32,854 nucleotides of DNA from Acidisoma sp. L85 (GCF_009765865.1 NZ_LMUQ01000021.1:63126-95979), one strand, 5' to 3'. Positions 8,646 to 17,006 are shown, counted from the stretch's first letter. Numbers and translations are program-made. Notes: generated from the letters alone by a model not told the origin.

Positions 8646-9265
8646 CAGACCGCACACGGAAATGCGTCTTCACCCACAGTGCCTGGAAGCAGTGTGGCTT
8701 CACGCTACTTGAGGTGCTGGCCTCGCTTGTCGTACTCGCTTTGCTCGTCTTAGGGTTGGCCCAGGGGATGCGCTTCGGCGTTGCAGCTTATGATCGGCAA
8801 ACACGGCTCACCTACCGCCAAGCCGACCTAGACGCGGTAGACCGCACTTTGCGTCAGCTGATTGAGCAGATCAATCCCGGAACCGCACATGATGCGCCAG
8901 CGATCGCCGGAACACCCGACAGCTTCGAATTTACCTCAGAGCTGCCAGAGGCGGCGGCCGCATGGGGCAGCCGGGACGCGGAGGTCAGGTTGCTGGTTGA
9001 CGGGACTAATCGCCTGCTGATGCGCTGGTCGCCCTATACTCATGCCCTGCCCAACACGCCGCCGGCGGTTGTCGACACTGTACTGCTCGAGCAGGTCGAC
9101 CATGTCGTCTTTAGCTATTGGTCGCGGTCCGGAGAGGCAGGTTGGCGCGGCCGTTGGGACAAAGCGGAGGTGCCTGCCCTCGTCAGGATTCGGATCGTCT
9201 TTCGTGCCGGCAGCGGCAGAGCCTGGCCGGATATCGTCGCGGCGACCCAGCGGGGCCGCCCGTGA
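8642..9265 (+). CDS. gspJ: T2SS minor pseudopilin GspJ
   Basis: The 207-residue product has the prepilin motif KQCG|FTLLEVLASLVVLALL, with cleavage after Gly19 and Glu+5 at residue 24. The segment LTYRQADLDAVDRTLRQLIEQ, and a later stretch with RLLMRWSPY and DHVVFSYWSR, fit the GspJ fold. The start is GTG at 8642, overlapping the gspI stop. Downstream is a 100-nt gap before gspL, the only sizeable gap within this operon, so an internal promoter there is possible. Confidence 0.88.
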   Translation: MTDRTRKCVFTHSAWKQCGFTLLEVLASLVVLALLVLGLAQGMRFGVAAYDRQTRLTYRQADLDAVDRTLRQLIEQINPGTAHDAPAIAGTPDSFEFTSELPEAAAAWGSRDAEVRLLVDGTNRLLMRWSPYTHALPNTPPAVVDTVLLEQVDHVVFSYWSRSGEAGWRGRWDKAEVPALVRIRIVFRAGSGRAWPDIVAATQRGRP

Positions 9266-9365
9266 GTGCATCTAGACGGCGTGACGGCGCGTAAATAAAT
9301 ACCTTGCCTCTTAAGCTGATTGGGGAGGAAGGAGGTCCGACTCTGTAGGAAAGACTTTGTAAAAT

Positions 9366-10430
9366 ATGGCCGACACGATCTTCACATGGTGGGCGCAGCA
9401 GATGCGGAGCCTCGTGCCTGCGCCTCTCGCCAGCCGTGGAGGATGGCGTTCGGTGGTGATTCTTGAGCCCACGGAGGAGCCTGAGGCGACTTCGTTTGGG
9501 GCCGGCGGATTCAGGCTCAGCCTCAGGCGGCGCGGCCGCGAGACAGGGATTGGATACTTCGCCTGCTCTCCTGAAGGTCTCGCCGCGGCCCGGCGTGCTT
9601 GCGGCACGACAAGGCGGCGCCGGAACATACTGCTTCGCCTTCCGAACGGTCGGATCTTAGAACATCGTCTCACCGTCCCCGCGACGGCCGAGGCTCATAT
9701 CGGGCGAGTACTCGCGTATGAGATCGATCGTGTGACGCCTTTTTCCGAGAGCGAAGTCTTTTGGGATTGGGTTATCGAGCATCGCGACCGCAACCGCTCC
9801 CGGCTGTTGGTGAGGCTGTTTCTGATTCCCCGCGCCGCTCTGATCGTGCTGCGGACCGAGCTCGAGAAGGCGAGGTTGCATTTGGCCGCGGTAGAAGGCC
9901 ATGGCTTCTACGGCGACCTCCGTCGCCTCCCTCTCTCCGTCAGGACGCCGGCACGACAGAGGCTAGAGCGCCCTGTGCTGCGGTGCACTGTCGGTGCCTG
10001 CGCTGCTCTGGTGATTGTCGCGCTCGTCTTGCCTTTTGTTCGGCAGCAATTGCGCCTCGATCGACTCGATCAGCGTGTTGCGGAGCTGCAGCCAAAGGTC
10101 TCGGAAGTGCGGCTGCTCCGCAAGCGAATCGCTGGCCAAGCCGCGGGAAGTGAGGTTTTCGAAGCGGAAGAGGCGGAAGTCGGCAGGCCGCTCGATGCGA
10201 TTGCGACTATCACCAAAGTTCTACCGGACAACACATTTTTGACTGCGCTTAATTTGTCGCAGAGAAGCTTGGGTCTGACTGGTCAGTCCGGTGATGCCGC
10301 CGCTCTTATTGCTGCACTGTCGCGCGATACCGAGATTCACACACCAAGTTTTGCAGCACCGGTGATGACGGCCCCGAGTGGGAGTGGGAGCCTGTTCGTC
10401 ATCCGTGCAGAGCTCGTACCCCAACAGTGA
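9366..10430 (+). CDS. gspL: T2SS inner-membrane protein GspL (PilN-type)
   Basis: GspL recruits GspE to the inner membrane and pairs with GspM. This 354-residue protein has a cytoplasmic region (about 1-200) with a GspL/PilM-like stretch (EAHIGRVLAYEIDRVTPF), then one membrane span at about 205-225 (CAALVIVALVLPFV). A short coiled coil (RLDRLDQRVAELQPKVSEV) and a PilN-like ferredoxin-fold periplasmic domain (LDAIATITKVLPDNTFLTAL) follow. This short layout is usual in alphaproteobacterial systems. AGGAAAG lies 12 nt before the ATG; a stronger GGAGGAAGGAGGT at 9324-9336 is too far upstream to serve it. gspM follows after 13 nt. Confidence 0.85.
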   Translation: MADTIFTWWAQQMRSLVPAPLASRGGWRSVVILEPTEEPEATSFGAGGFRLSLRRRGRETGIGYFACSPEGLAAARRACGTTRRRRNILLRLPNGRILEHRLTVPATAEAHIGRVLAYEIDRVTPFSESEVFWDWVIEHRDRNRSRLLVRLFLIPRAALIVLRTELEKARLHLAAVEGHGFYGDLRRLPLSVRTPARQRLERPVLRCTVGACAALVIVALVLPFVRQQLRLDRLDQRVAELQPKVSEVRLLRKRIAGQAAGSEVFEAEEAEVGRPLDAIATITKVLPDNTFLTALNLSQRSLGLTGQSGDAAALIAALSRDTEIHTPSFAAPVMTAPSGSGSLFVIRAELVPQQ

Positions 10431-10443
10431 AGACCGCGGTCAA

Positions 10444-11016
10444 ATGATCGACCTGCTGCCCACAGGACGGCGCGGCCAGTTCCTGGCAATCAGCGTGACG
10501 ATCCTGCTGCTTGCCACCGCATGGTTTGGCATAGCAGTTCCCTTAATCAGCTGGTACGATAGCCGGGCTCAAGCCCTGATGCAGCAGGCAATGCTGGAAC
10601 AGCATATGGAGATGATCGTGCGGGCTGTGCCAACCCTGCTCGACGAAGCGCGGGCGGCGCGTGGCGCTTCATCGCCGCGAGGTATCGTTTTCGATGCATC
10701 AAGCGACGCCGTCGCCGGTGCGACGCTGCAGCAGACAATTCAGCGATTTGCGCACACGGCCGGATTAACCTTGGCGAGCGTGGAGACACTAGCGGCTGCT
10801 CAGCGTGCTGCCTTCCGCCGCATCGCGCTGAGGGTTAGTTTCACCGCATCATGGCCGTCGCTCATACGCTTCCTCCAGGAACTGAACACGGCCGAACCGC
10901 GCGTTCTGGTCGATGATCTGCAGCTTGATGCGGCGCCGGTCATCGGCCAGTTCCATGGTGTCCCGCTCAGTGTCAGCCTTACCATCCTTGCTTTCCGGGC
11001 GGGAACCTCATCGTGA
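10444..11016 (+). CDS. gspM: T2SS inner-membrane protein GspM
   Basis: The ATG at 10444 starts a 190-residue protein beginning MIDLLPTGRRGQFLAISV, with a single membrane span near residues 12-34 and then a periplasmic ferredoxin-like domain. The end is ALRVSFTASWPSLIRFLQEL followed by PRVLVDDLQL, a pattern typical of the T2SSM_b family. GspM stabilises GspL and connects the ATPase platform to the pseudopilus. A longer frame opening at 10378 would overlap gspL and adds an implausible N-terminus. The stop overlaps the next gene's GTG start (GTGA). Confidence 0.85.
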   Translation: MIDLLPTGRRGQFLAISVTILLLATAWFGIAVPLISWYDSRAQALMQQAMLEQHMEMIVRAVPTLLDEARAARGASSPRGIVFDASSDAVAGATLQQTIQRFAHTAGLTLASVETLAAAQRAAFRRIALRVSFTASWPSLIRFLQELNTAEPRVLVDDLQLDAAPVIGQFHGVPLSVSLTILAFRAGTSS

Positions 11017-11687
11017 CCCGACGCGTGATCGTCGGATTTGGTGCTGTAGCAATTGCCTTGGGCGGCGTTATCGCGATCGAGCTGGGGCCGGCGCCATATT
11101 TGGCCCGTTCTTGGCCGCATCGGGTCCCCTTCGAGCATCTGGCCATTGCGGGAACGCTGGGCGCGGCTGCAGATCAGACTCAGGCTTTGGTTTCGACCTC
11201 GCTCGGCCGCCCACTTTTTGAGCCCTCCCGGAGGCCGCCTGAATCCGATGTGCGGAAGGAATCGCACTCGGGCATTCCGCGCCTCTCCGGAATTGTCATT
11301 ACGCCCATAGGTCGATCAGCCATCTTCGAGTCTAAAGACAACCTTGAGACGGTTGTCTCGGCCGGGGCTCATCTCGACGGGTTTCTGGTGCAGTCGATCG
11401 GTGACGGCAGCGTGCTCCTGATCGGGCCTAGCGGACCACGGATAATCGAACCCACTTTCAAGTCCAATGCCCCATCGACGGGCACCACGGCCGTGTCACC
11501 TTCAGGGTCCTTGGCCTCAATACCGTCGACATCCCAGGCGCCCTCGCCATTCGCTAGTTTGAGAGGCCTGACGGGCAGGCCCCTTGGACTGATTGCCCAC
11601 CCTGACGAAGTCGAAGTCCCCTCGGGGAATCAGCTCGAGGTAGCACCACGCATGCCGGATCAATCTGGACTTGGAGCTTCACCTTGA
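11013..11687 (+). CDS. T2SS GspC/GspN-type connector protein
   Basis: A GTG start overlapping gspM gives a 224-residue protein with one N-terminal membrane anchor (about residues 4-26) and then a periplasmic region. SLGRPLFEPSRRPP precedes a compact HR-like domain, RLSGIVITPIGRSAIFE to GSVLLIGPSGPRIIEP, the part that in GspC binds the N0 domain of the secretin. There is no PDZ domain; the last 75 residues are rich in Ser, Pro and Gly and look disordered. The family is named GspN or GspC in different annotations. Its place just before gspD fits a connector between the inner-membrane platform and the secretin. Confidence 0.75.
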   Translation: MTRRVIVGFGAVAIALGGVIAIELGPAPYLARSWPHRVPFEHLAIAGTLGAAADQTQALVSTSLGRPLFEPSRRPPESDVRKESHSGIPRLSGIVITPIGRSAIFESKDNLETVVSAGAHLDGFLVQSIGDGSVLLIGPSGPRIIEPTFKSNAPSTGTTAVSPSGSLASIPSTSQAPSPFASLRGLTGRPLGLIAHPDEVEVPSGNQLEVAPRMPDQSGLGASP

Positions 11688-14011
11688 GACGTCTGGCTGC
11701 AATCGCCTCCGCCTTCTTTGTCGCTGGGTGTACAGCGCAGGCCGATCTTCCTCCCCAGAGGCTGGCGCGCCCGGTGCTCGCCTCCGGCAGTCGGTTCGAT
11801 CCGCGGGTGAATGGCGCGTTGGGAGCGACCGATCTTCCTCCAACGCCCGGCGTTTCCTACGCGACGCCGGCCGCCGTGACTTTGCCGGCAAATGCGCCGG
11901 GTGCGACGGGTGGCGATGTTTCTCTCAATTTTACTGATACTGATATCCGCCAGATAGTTGCTCAGATTCTCGGTTCAATCCTGAAACTTAACTACTCCAT
12001 CGATCCGGCAGTCCACGGCAGCGGAACCTTGCATACCGTCACTCCTGTCGCTCGAATCCAACTCCCGCAAATCTTGCAGGCGCTTTTGGCGCAGAACGGT
12101 GCGGCACTCGTGCAATCCGGCAGCTTCTACCAGGTCGTGCCCACCAAGGTCGCCGCCGCCACGACCTCGCTCTCTGCAGGTGACGCCATGGCGGGCGGCG
12201 GGGTGCTGCCTCTCAGATACGCCTCGGCGCCGGACCTAGCACGAGTTCTGCAACCTTTCGTAGGGCAGGATGCAAAGGTCGTCGCGGACCCGAGCAGCAA
12301 CAGCCTGCTGATCAGCGGTAGTTCTGAGGCGCGAGAGACGCTCGGTGCGTTGGCGAAGGCCTTCGACATCGACGAGCTTGCGGGCCAATCGTATATCCTG
12401 TTGCCCGCCCCGCAAGGTTCCACCAATGATTTCGCGATCTCATTTCAGGACGCTTTGCGCGCTCGCGGAAGTGGCCTCGCAAATGTCGTCCGCGTTGTGC
12501 CGATGGAACGCATCGGATCTGTTTTGGTGGTGGCATCGCAACCTCAACTTATCGAGGAAGCGAGGCGGGTTTATGATCTGATTGAACGACAGCAGCGGCT
12601 CACGGTGAGAAGTTGGCATGTCTTTTACCTGCAGGATACCAAAGCGAATGATGCCGCCTACGTCTTGCAACAGGCTTTCACACCGAACAATGTGACAGCC
12701 GTTCCCAGTGAGAACACGCCGAACCAGGACGCAAGTGGCTCAGGCGCTTCAGCACATGCGGGAGTTGGCACGGGCACAGGTTCCGGGAGCGGCGGGGGCG
12801 CGGGGACGACCAGTAACGGTTTGAATGGCCTTGCAGGCTCTTCGGGAATCGGAGGCGGCAATCCCCTGACGGCGGGAGGCGGGGGCGGCATCATGGGATC
12901 CTCGGGCGCCAGTCCGACAGACAGCGGTTCCTCGAGCAACGGGGGCGGTACGCCGACGGCAACTGCGTCAAATCCGCTGCTCGGCGGCCTTGATTCCGGC
13001 GGCGGCACAACCGACACGAACACGCTGCGGATCATCCCAGACACGCAGAACAACTCGGTTTTCACCTATGCGACTCAGCAGGAAGAAGAGGCGATTGATG
13101 CGATGTTGCACAAGATCGACATTCTTCCGCTGCAGGTCCGCATCGACGCGACGATCGCTGAAGTGACACTAAACAACCAGCTACAGTACGGCACGCAGTT
13201 CTTCTTCAGATCGGGCGGAGTGAACGCGATACTCGACACTACTGCCGCGACCGAGCCTCTGGGTGCCATCCCGCGGAATACCGTATTGGCTACAACATTT
13301 CCCGGCTTCATCTTGGCCGGCAACGGTGGTGGCGGCGCGCCAATCGCACTACAGGCGCTGCAAGCGGTCACCACCGTTCACGTCCTGTCATCTCCCGAGT
13401 TGCTGGTCCTCGATAACCAAACCGCCCATCTTCAGGTCGGCGATTTAGTGCCCTACCTAACCTCAAGCTCCCAAAGTACGCTTGCGAACTCCTCTGTCAT
13501 CAACAGCGTGAATTATCAGCCGACGGGCGTAATCATGAATGTGACCCCCCGCGTCAACAGTGGTGGGCTTGTGACGTTGGACATCTCGCAGGAGGTGAGT
13601 GCCATCAATACCGCTATCCCGACCTCCGCCACGGGCATCATGTCACCGACTTTCTCTGAGAGGAATGTGACGTCGCGAGTTGTGGTGCAGGATGGGCAGA
13701 CCGTTGGCCTGGCGGGCCTTATCACCGACAACCTGAGCAAGAGCAGCTCGGGCATCCCGTTCCTGAAGGACATCCCTATCTTGGGGCTTTTAGCAGGCAC
13801 TCAGAACAACCAACGAACCAGGACGGAGCTTCTCGTCCTGATCACTCCACATGTGCTCTACGATCAGCAGGATGCCCAGGCGCTCACGGCCGATCTGCAA
13901 GACCAACTGCGCAACGCGGCAGGCGTTCCCGCTGAGCTGAACGGTCTAGACACCCCGGGACTCGACGATCCGCAGCAGCGCATCCGTCGAGCGCTGAGAA
14001 CGGGGCCGTGA
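11684..14011 (+). CDS. gspD: T2SS lipo-secretin GspD
   Basis: GspD forms the outer-membrane gate. The 775-residue protein starts at a TTG overlapping the previous stop. Its signal peptide ends FFVAGC, a lipobox with Cys16 and Thr at +2, which predicts an outer-membrane lipoprotein. Domains in order: N0 (about 75-115), N1 (about 120-160), N2 (about 170-220), N3 (about 305-340 and 445-475) and the secretin core (about 485-730). The core contains VLSSPELLVLDNQTAHLQVG and SGIPFLKDIPILGLL, then TELLVLITPHVL. About 105 residues (341-445) of Gly/Ser/Thr-rich sequence interrupt N3. No separate pilotin gene is obvious, which fits self-piloting as known for HxcQ. Confidence 0.95.
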   Translation: MRRLAAIASAFFVAGCTAQADLPPQRLARPVLASGSRFDPRVNGALGATDLPPTPGVSYATPAAVTLPANAPGATGGDVSLNFTDTDIRQIVAQILGSILKLNYSIDPAVHGSGTLHTVTPVARIQLPQILQALLAQNGAALVQSGSFYQVVPTKVAAATTSLSAGDAMAGGGVLPLRYASAPDLARVLQPFVGQDAKVVADPSSNSLLISGSSEARETLGALAKAFDIDELAGQSYILLPAPQGSTNDFAISFQDALRARGSGLANVVRVVPMERIGSVLVVASQPQLIEEARRVYDLIERQQRLTVRSWHVFYLQDTKANDAAYVLQQAFTPNNVTAVPSENTPNQDASGSGASAHAGVGTGTGSGSGGGAGTTSNGLNGLAGSSGIGGGNPLTAGGGGGIMGSSGASPTDSGSSSNGGGTPTATASNPLLGGLDSGGGTTDTNTLRIIPDTQNNSVFTYATQQEEEAIDAMLHKIDILPLQVRIDATIAEVTLNNQLQYGTQFFFRSGGVNAILDTTAATEPLGAIPRNTVLATTFPGFILAGNGGGGAPIALQALQAVTTVHVLSSPELLVLDNQTAHLQVGDLVPYLTSSSQSTLANSSVINSVNYQPTGVIMNVTPRVNSGGLVTLDISQEVSAINTAIPTSATGIMSPTFSERNVTSRVVVQDGQTVGLAGLITDNLSKSSSGIPFLKDIPILGLLAGTQNNQRTRTELLVLITPHVLYDQQDAQALTADLQDQLRNAAGVPAELNGLDTPGLDDPQQRIRRALRTGP

Positions 14012-14808
14012 CTAAAATCGACATCGTTCCGCGATCGCAGCGAGGCTTCGCTCTTCTCATCGTTCTCTGGACGATGGTCCTGCTGTCACTTCTATTTTCG
14101 CGAATTGTCGGGCAGGGGCGTAGCGAGATGGAGATCGCCAGTAATCTTCGCAATGCGGCGGCTCTCGGGGCCGAAGTAGACGGCATCGTATATCGGGCGA
14201 TCTTTGACCTTTTGAGTCCGGCGGCGGCGGTTATGCCCACCGCCAGCATAACATACCGGCTGAAGCTGCCGGACGGCTTGGCGACGGTCGAGATCACCGA
14301 CCTCGGTGGCAGGGTGAATCCCAATATCGCCTCGCCGGCGCTGATGTCGGCCCTCCTACAACAAGTAGGTGCTCAGCAAATGGATGCGGCGTCGGTTGCC
14401 GAAGCAATCTTGGACTGGCGATCACCCGATACCCAAGGTCGATTCGAGGCTCCTGCCTATCAGCAAGCCGGTCTCACCTATGCCCCTGCCGGAGCGCCTT
14501 TCGCCAGCATCGACGAGCTCGGTTTAGTTCTAGGTATGACGCCTGATCTGCTCGAGAAGTTAGCGCCTCATCTTTCTCTCTACAATCGCGACAATCCAAG
14601 TTTCGATCTGGCCGATCCCGTCGTGAGGCACGCACTAACGGCTTTGGGCAGTTCGGAAGGAAATCAGCAAAGGCGGCCTCCCCGTGATGTCACCATTGTC
14701 GCGGCCATTTTGCGTAAGGACGGAACGCGCAGCGAACGGAGATCCGACGTTGAACTCCATATCTCCTCCGTGCCGGAAGGGTTCCGCATTCTCACCTGGG
14801 AGGATTGA
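14008..14808 (+). CDS. gspK: T2SS tip pseudopilin GspK
   Basis: GspK caps the pseudopilus with GspI and GspJ. The 266-residue protein begins at a GTG overlapping the gspD stop. Its prepilin motif is QRG|FALLIVLWTMVLLSLL, with cleavage after Gly13. The usual Glu+5 is replaced by Ile18, as is normal for GspK. The large globular domain includes VEITDLGGRVNPNIASPAL and AILDWRSPDTQGRFEAPAY, then the SAM-like-fold segment FASIDELGLVLGMTPDLLEKLAPHL. It is the last gene of the contiguous gsp run; the ferritin-like gene starts about 100-130 nt later. Confidence 0.92.
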   Translation: MTKIDIVPRSQRGFALLIVLWTMVLLSLLFSRIVGQGRSEMEIASNLRNAAALGAEVDGIVYRAIFDLLSPAAAVMPTASITYRLKLPDGLATVEITDLGGRVNPNIASPALMSALLQQVGAQQMDAASVAEAILDWRSPDTQGRFEAPAYQQAGLTYAPAGAPFASIDELGLVLGMTPDLLEKLAPHLSLYNRDNPSFDLADPVVRHALTALGSSEGNQQRRPPRDVTIVAAILRKDGTRSERRSDVELHISSVPEGFRILTWED

Positions 14809-14813
14809 GCGTT

Positions 14814-14844
14814 TGATCACGAGAACGTGATAATTGTTTAAAAG
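14814..14844 (+). promoter_or_regulatory. Possible ECF-type promoter for the ferritin-like gene
   Basis: TGATCA (14814-14819) is followed after 19 nt by TAAAAG (14839-14844), or after 18 nt by TTAAAA. This resembles the TGATC...TAA pattern reported for RpoE of the RpoE-ChrR system in Rhodobacter sphaeroides. It lies about 60-90 nt upstream of the two possible starts of the ferritin-like gene. An inverted repeat, ATCACG-AGAA-CGTGAT (14816-14831), overlaps it and could instead be an operator or a weak terminator for gspK. One motif match is weak evidence. Confidence 0.35.
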
Positions 14845-14935
14845 TATTAGGGGTTTGGTGATGCATCCGAAATCCACCGATCTTGGTAAACGGTGGTGAG
14901 CCTAAATGAAATGCACGCACAGTGAAGGGTTGAAG

Positions 14936-15832
14936 ATGGCAAACCTATCGCAGAACGACGAACTTGAAGGCATTCCAAGACGCCGCGGGCTTTTGAAAGG
15001 TCTGGGGCTTGGCATCGCTGGCACTGCTGCGCTCGCCGCCGCCGGAACCGCGGGTCTGGGCTTCGGCGTCACGCCGGCCCACGCGGATGCCGCAACGGAT
15101 GCCGAGGTTTTTAATTTCGCGCTGAACCTCGAGTATCTCGAAGCAGAGTACTACCTTCGCGCCGTCACTGGTAATGGAATCCCGGCCAGCAGCGGCGGTA
15201 CTGGCGCTGTTACTGGAGGCTCGCTCGTCCCATTCGAGAATACGGCGATCGCGTACCTCGCGCAGAAGATCGCCGTGGATGAACTTGCCCATGTTAACTT
15301 TATTCGATCAGTGCTTGGCGCGTCCGCCGTCGCCGAACCGGCCATCGATCTCGTGAACAGCTTCACCGAGCTCGCCGTTGCCGCGGGCCTAATCGTCTCG
15401 GGGCAGACGTTCAACCCCTTCGGGAGCGAGGTAGACTTTCTACTTGGCGCTTACGTCTTCGAGGACGTCGGCGTAACAGCCTATGCCGGTGCCGCTGCGT
15501 TGCTGACGCCAGCAACTATCCCGTATGCGGCGAGTGTGTTGGCCGTGGAAGCCTATCACGCCGGTGCCATCCGTCAGCGTCTAGCTGAAATCGGCGGATC
15601 GGCAGCGACCAACCAAATATCGGCACTACGCCAGACGCTCAGCGGCGTCGGTGATAACGGTCTAAATTATCAAAATAACATGTTCAACGTGACCAACGTT
15701 GACTCTCAGGGCCAAGCTTACCGCCGTACGCCGCAGCAGGTCTTGAGTATCGTATACGGCGGAGGCACGTCTAGCGGCCTCTTCTTCCCGAACGGCGTGA
15801 ATGGTGCGATTACATCTACAGCAGCTGCCTAG
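14936..15832 (+). CDS. Tat-exported ferritin-like protein
   Basis: The product resembles the Ferritin_2 family of exported ferritin-like proteins related to plant desiccation protein PCC13-62. From the ATG at 14936 (GAAGGG 6 nt upstream) it has 298 residues; an ATG at 14906 adds ten. A twin-arginine signal, IPRRRGLLKGLGLG, precedes an Ala/Gly-rich core and a probable cleavage site after AHA at residue 50. Candidate diiron ligands in a four-helix bundle are Glu66, Glu69 or Glu71 (LNLEYLEAEYY), Glu116/His119 (DELAH), Glu176 (FEDVG) and Glu205/His208 (EAYH). Tat transport suggests that it folds, perhaps with metal, before export. Lying directly after gspK, it is the best candidate T2SS cargo. 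Iron storage, oxidation or a structural role all remain possible. Confidence 0.88.
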   Translation: MANLSQNDELEGIPRRRGLLKGLGLGIAGTAALAAAGTAGLGFGVTPAHADAATDAEVFNFALNLEYLEAEYYLRAVTGNGIPASSGGTGAVTGGSLVPFENTAIAYLAQKIAVDELAHVNFIRSVLGASAVAEPAIDLVNSFTELAVAAGLIVSGQTFNPFGSEVDFLLGAYVFEDVGVTAYAGAAALLTPATIPYAASVLAVEAYHAGAIRQRLAEIGGSAATNQISALRQTLSGVGDNGLNYQNNMFNVTNVDSQGQAYRRTPQQVLSIVYGGGTSSGLFFPNGVNGAITSTAAA

Positions 15833-15847
15833 CCCAGGGGTGCATGG

Positions 15848-15875
15848 TCGGTGGCGAGTAAGGACTTGCCACCGA
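15848..15875. terminator. Hairpin between convergent genes
   Basis: TCGGTGGCGAGT, loop AAGG, then ACTTGCCACCGA form a 12-bp stem with one G-T wobble. It sits between the stop of the ferritin-like gene (15832) and the stop of the minus-strand methyltransferase (15877). There is no U-run on either side, so it may act as a bidirectional barrier or mRNA 3'-end stabiliser rather than a classic intrinsic terminator. Confidence 0.6.
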
Positions 15876-15876
15876 T

Positions 15877-16932
15877 TCAATGGGGCAAAGCAATGACGTC
15901 GATATGATCTGTTCCTCTGGCTTCATAGACAGAGAGGATGTTGCCGATATCTTGTGTGGGCGGCCCTATCGAACCGTCCGGTTCGATTACAGCGATTTTG
16001 TATCCAAAAGCCACTATCCACATGAGATATTCGGTCCCCTCGATGCCAGAAATGCCGGGCATCATAGCCGGGCTTAGCTCACTCACGATGATGGGCCGAC
16101 AGCGATTGATGGTCTTTGACGCGCCAAGCAGGGCATTATATTCTGCGCCCTCAACGTCGACCTTGATAAGATCAATCATCGCCGCCTCGGGTACGATAGT
16201 GTCGACCGCTAGGCACGGAACCGATTCGGCTGCCAGCATAGCCTCGAGGTCTCGCGGCAAATCAGAGGTCGTTCCATTCGAGTGCGAGGTGTTGAGCACC
16301 AAAGTGCCGGTTCCACGACCGGCTGCCGTCTGGCAAATCGTTATATTTTCAAAGCCATTCTCGCGGCGGCTCGCTTCAATAAGTCGCGCATTTCGAGGAT
16401 TGGGTTCGATCGCCAGGACGTGGCCAGCTGGACGAACGAGGGCCGCCGACAGGAGAGTGAAATATCCGATATTGGCTCCGATATCGATGACCTGCATGCC
16501 CTCTTTCAGAACACTCCGGAATACGGCTGTCACGTCAAGCTCATAGTTGCTGTCGCGGACGTACCGCCCTACGGCTGCATCATCGCGCGCGGAGTAAATC
16601 CGGAAGCCAGGCACTTGCGCCAGCGTGACGTCGCCTAAGCTTGAGTTCCCGATGAGGCTACGTCGAGTGAACTCAAGACTGTTGAGATAACTGGCAACGA
16701 CACCAGCAAGATCCTGACCGACACTCATCGTGTGGCCAATCCATTCTTCCTTGTTAGGATGGCGCCCAAGTAACAACCGGAAGCAGGCTCGAATATCCGC
16801 CTCTGTTGCCGACTGATCAAAAACTCTCTCGCCGGGCAGTGCCAACTGATTATGACGATTGCCGGATGGTCTGGGCCAACGCATTTGGACAGCCATCCTC
16901 CCGGATTTGTGTGAACCAAGTATTGGAACCAT
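15877..16932 (-). CDS. FkbM-family methyltransferase with DUF4214-like N-terminus
   Basis: The C-terminal two thirds form a class I SAM-dependent methyltransferase of the FkbM type. Motif I is QVIDIGANIGYFTLL (about residues 147-161), an acidic ribose-binding segment HVLAIEPNPRNARLIEAS follows, and LIKVDVEGAEYNALLGA is the FkbM signature (about 263-279). FkbM enzymes usually O-methylate sugars or polyketides. The first 100 residues contain ADIRACFRLLLGRHPNKEEW and DLAGVVASYLNSLEF, which resemble a DUF4214-like repeat found in surface and glycan-related proteins. The longest start is 16932; the ATG at 16884, with GGGAGG upstream, is a good alternative. It diverges from the big glycosyltransferase gene and converges on the ferritin-like gene. 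Confidence 0.85.
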   Translation of the reverse strand: MVPILGSHKSGRMAVQMRWPRPSGNRHNQLALPGERVFDQSATEADIRACFRLLLGRHPNKEEWIGHTMSVGQDLAGVVASYLNSLEFTRRSLIGNSSLGDVTLAQVPGFRIYSARDDAAVGRYVRDSNYELDVTAVFRSVLKEGMQVIDIGANIGYFTLLSAALVRPAGHVLAIEPNPRNARLIEASRRENGFENITICQTAAGRGTGTLVLNTSHSNGTTSDLPRDLEAMLAAESVPCLAVDTIVPEAAMIDLIKVDVEGAEYNALLGASKTINRCRPIIVSELSPAMMPGISGIEGTEYLMWIVAFGYKIAVIEPDGSIGPPTQDIGNILSVYEARGTDHIDVIALPH

Positions 16933-17006
16933 AACGGTTCGAGCAGTCCCCGTCGAGAGCGGGTCGTCTGGCGCTGTTGCAGGTCGATCCGCCAGAAGGC
17001 AAGATT

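Noticed and set aside
9324-9336. Very strong ribosome-binding-like sequence GGAGGAAGGAGGT before gspL
   Set aside because: It lies about 29 nt before the gspL ATG with no suitable start codon at normal distance, so I do not assign it to any gene.
12658-13065. 135-codon minus-strand frame opposite gspD
   Set aside because: Pro-rich mirror of the Gly/Ser linker of GspD; no independent support.
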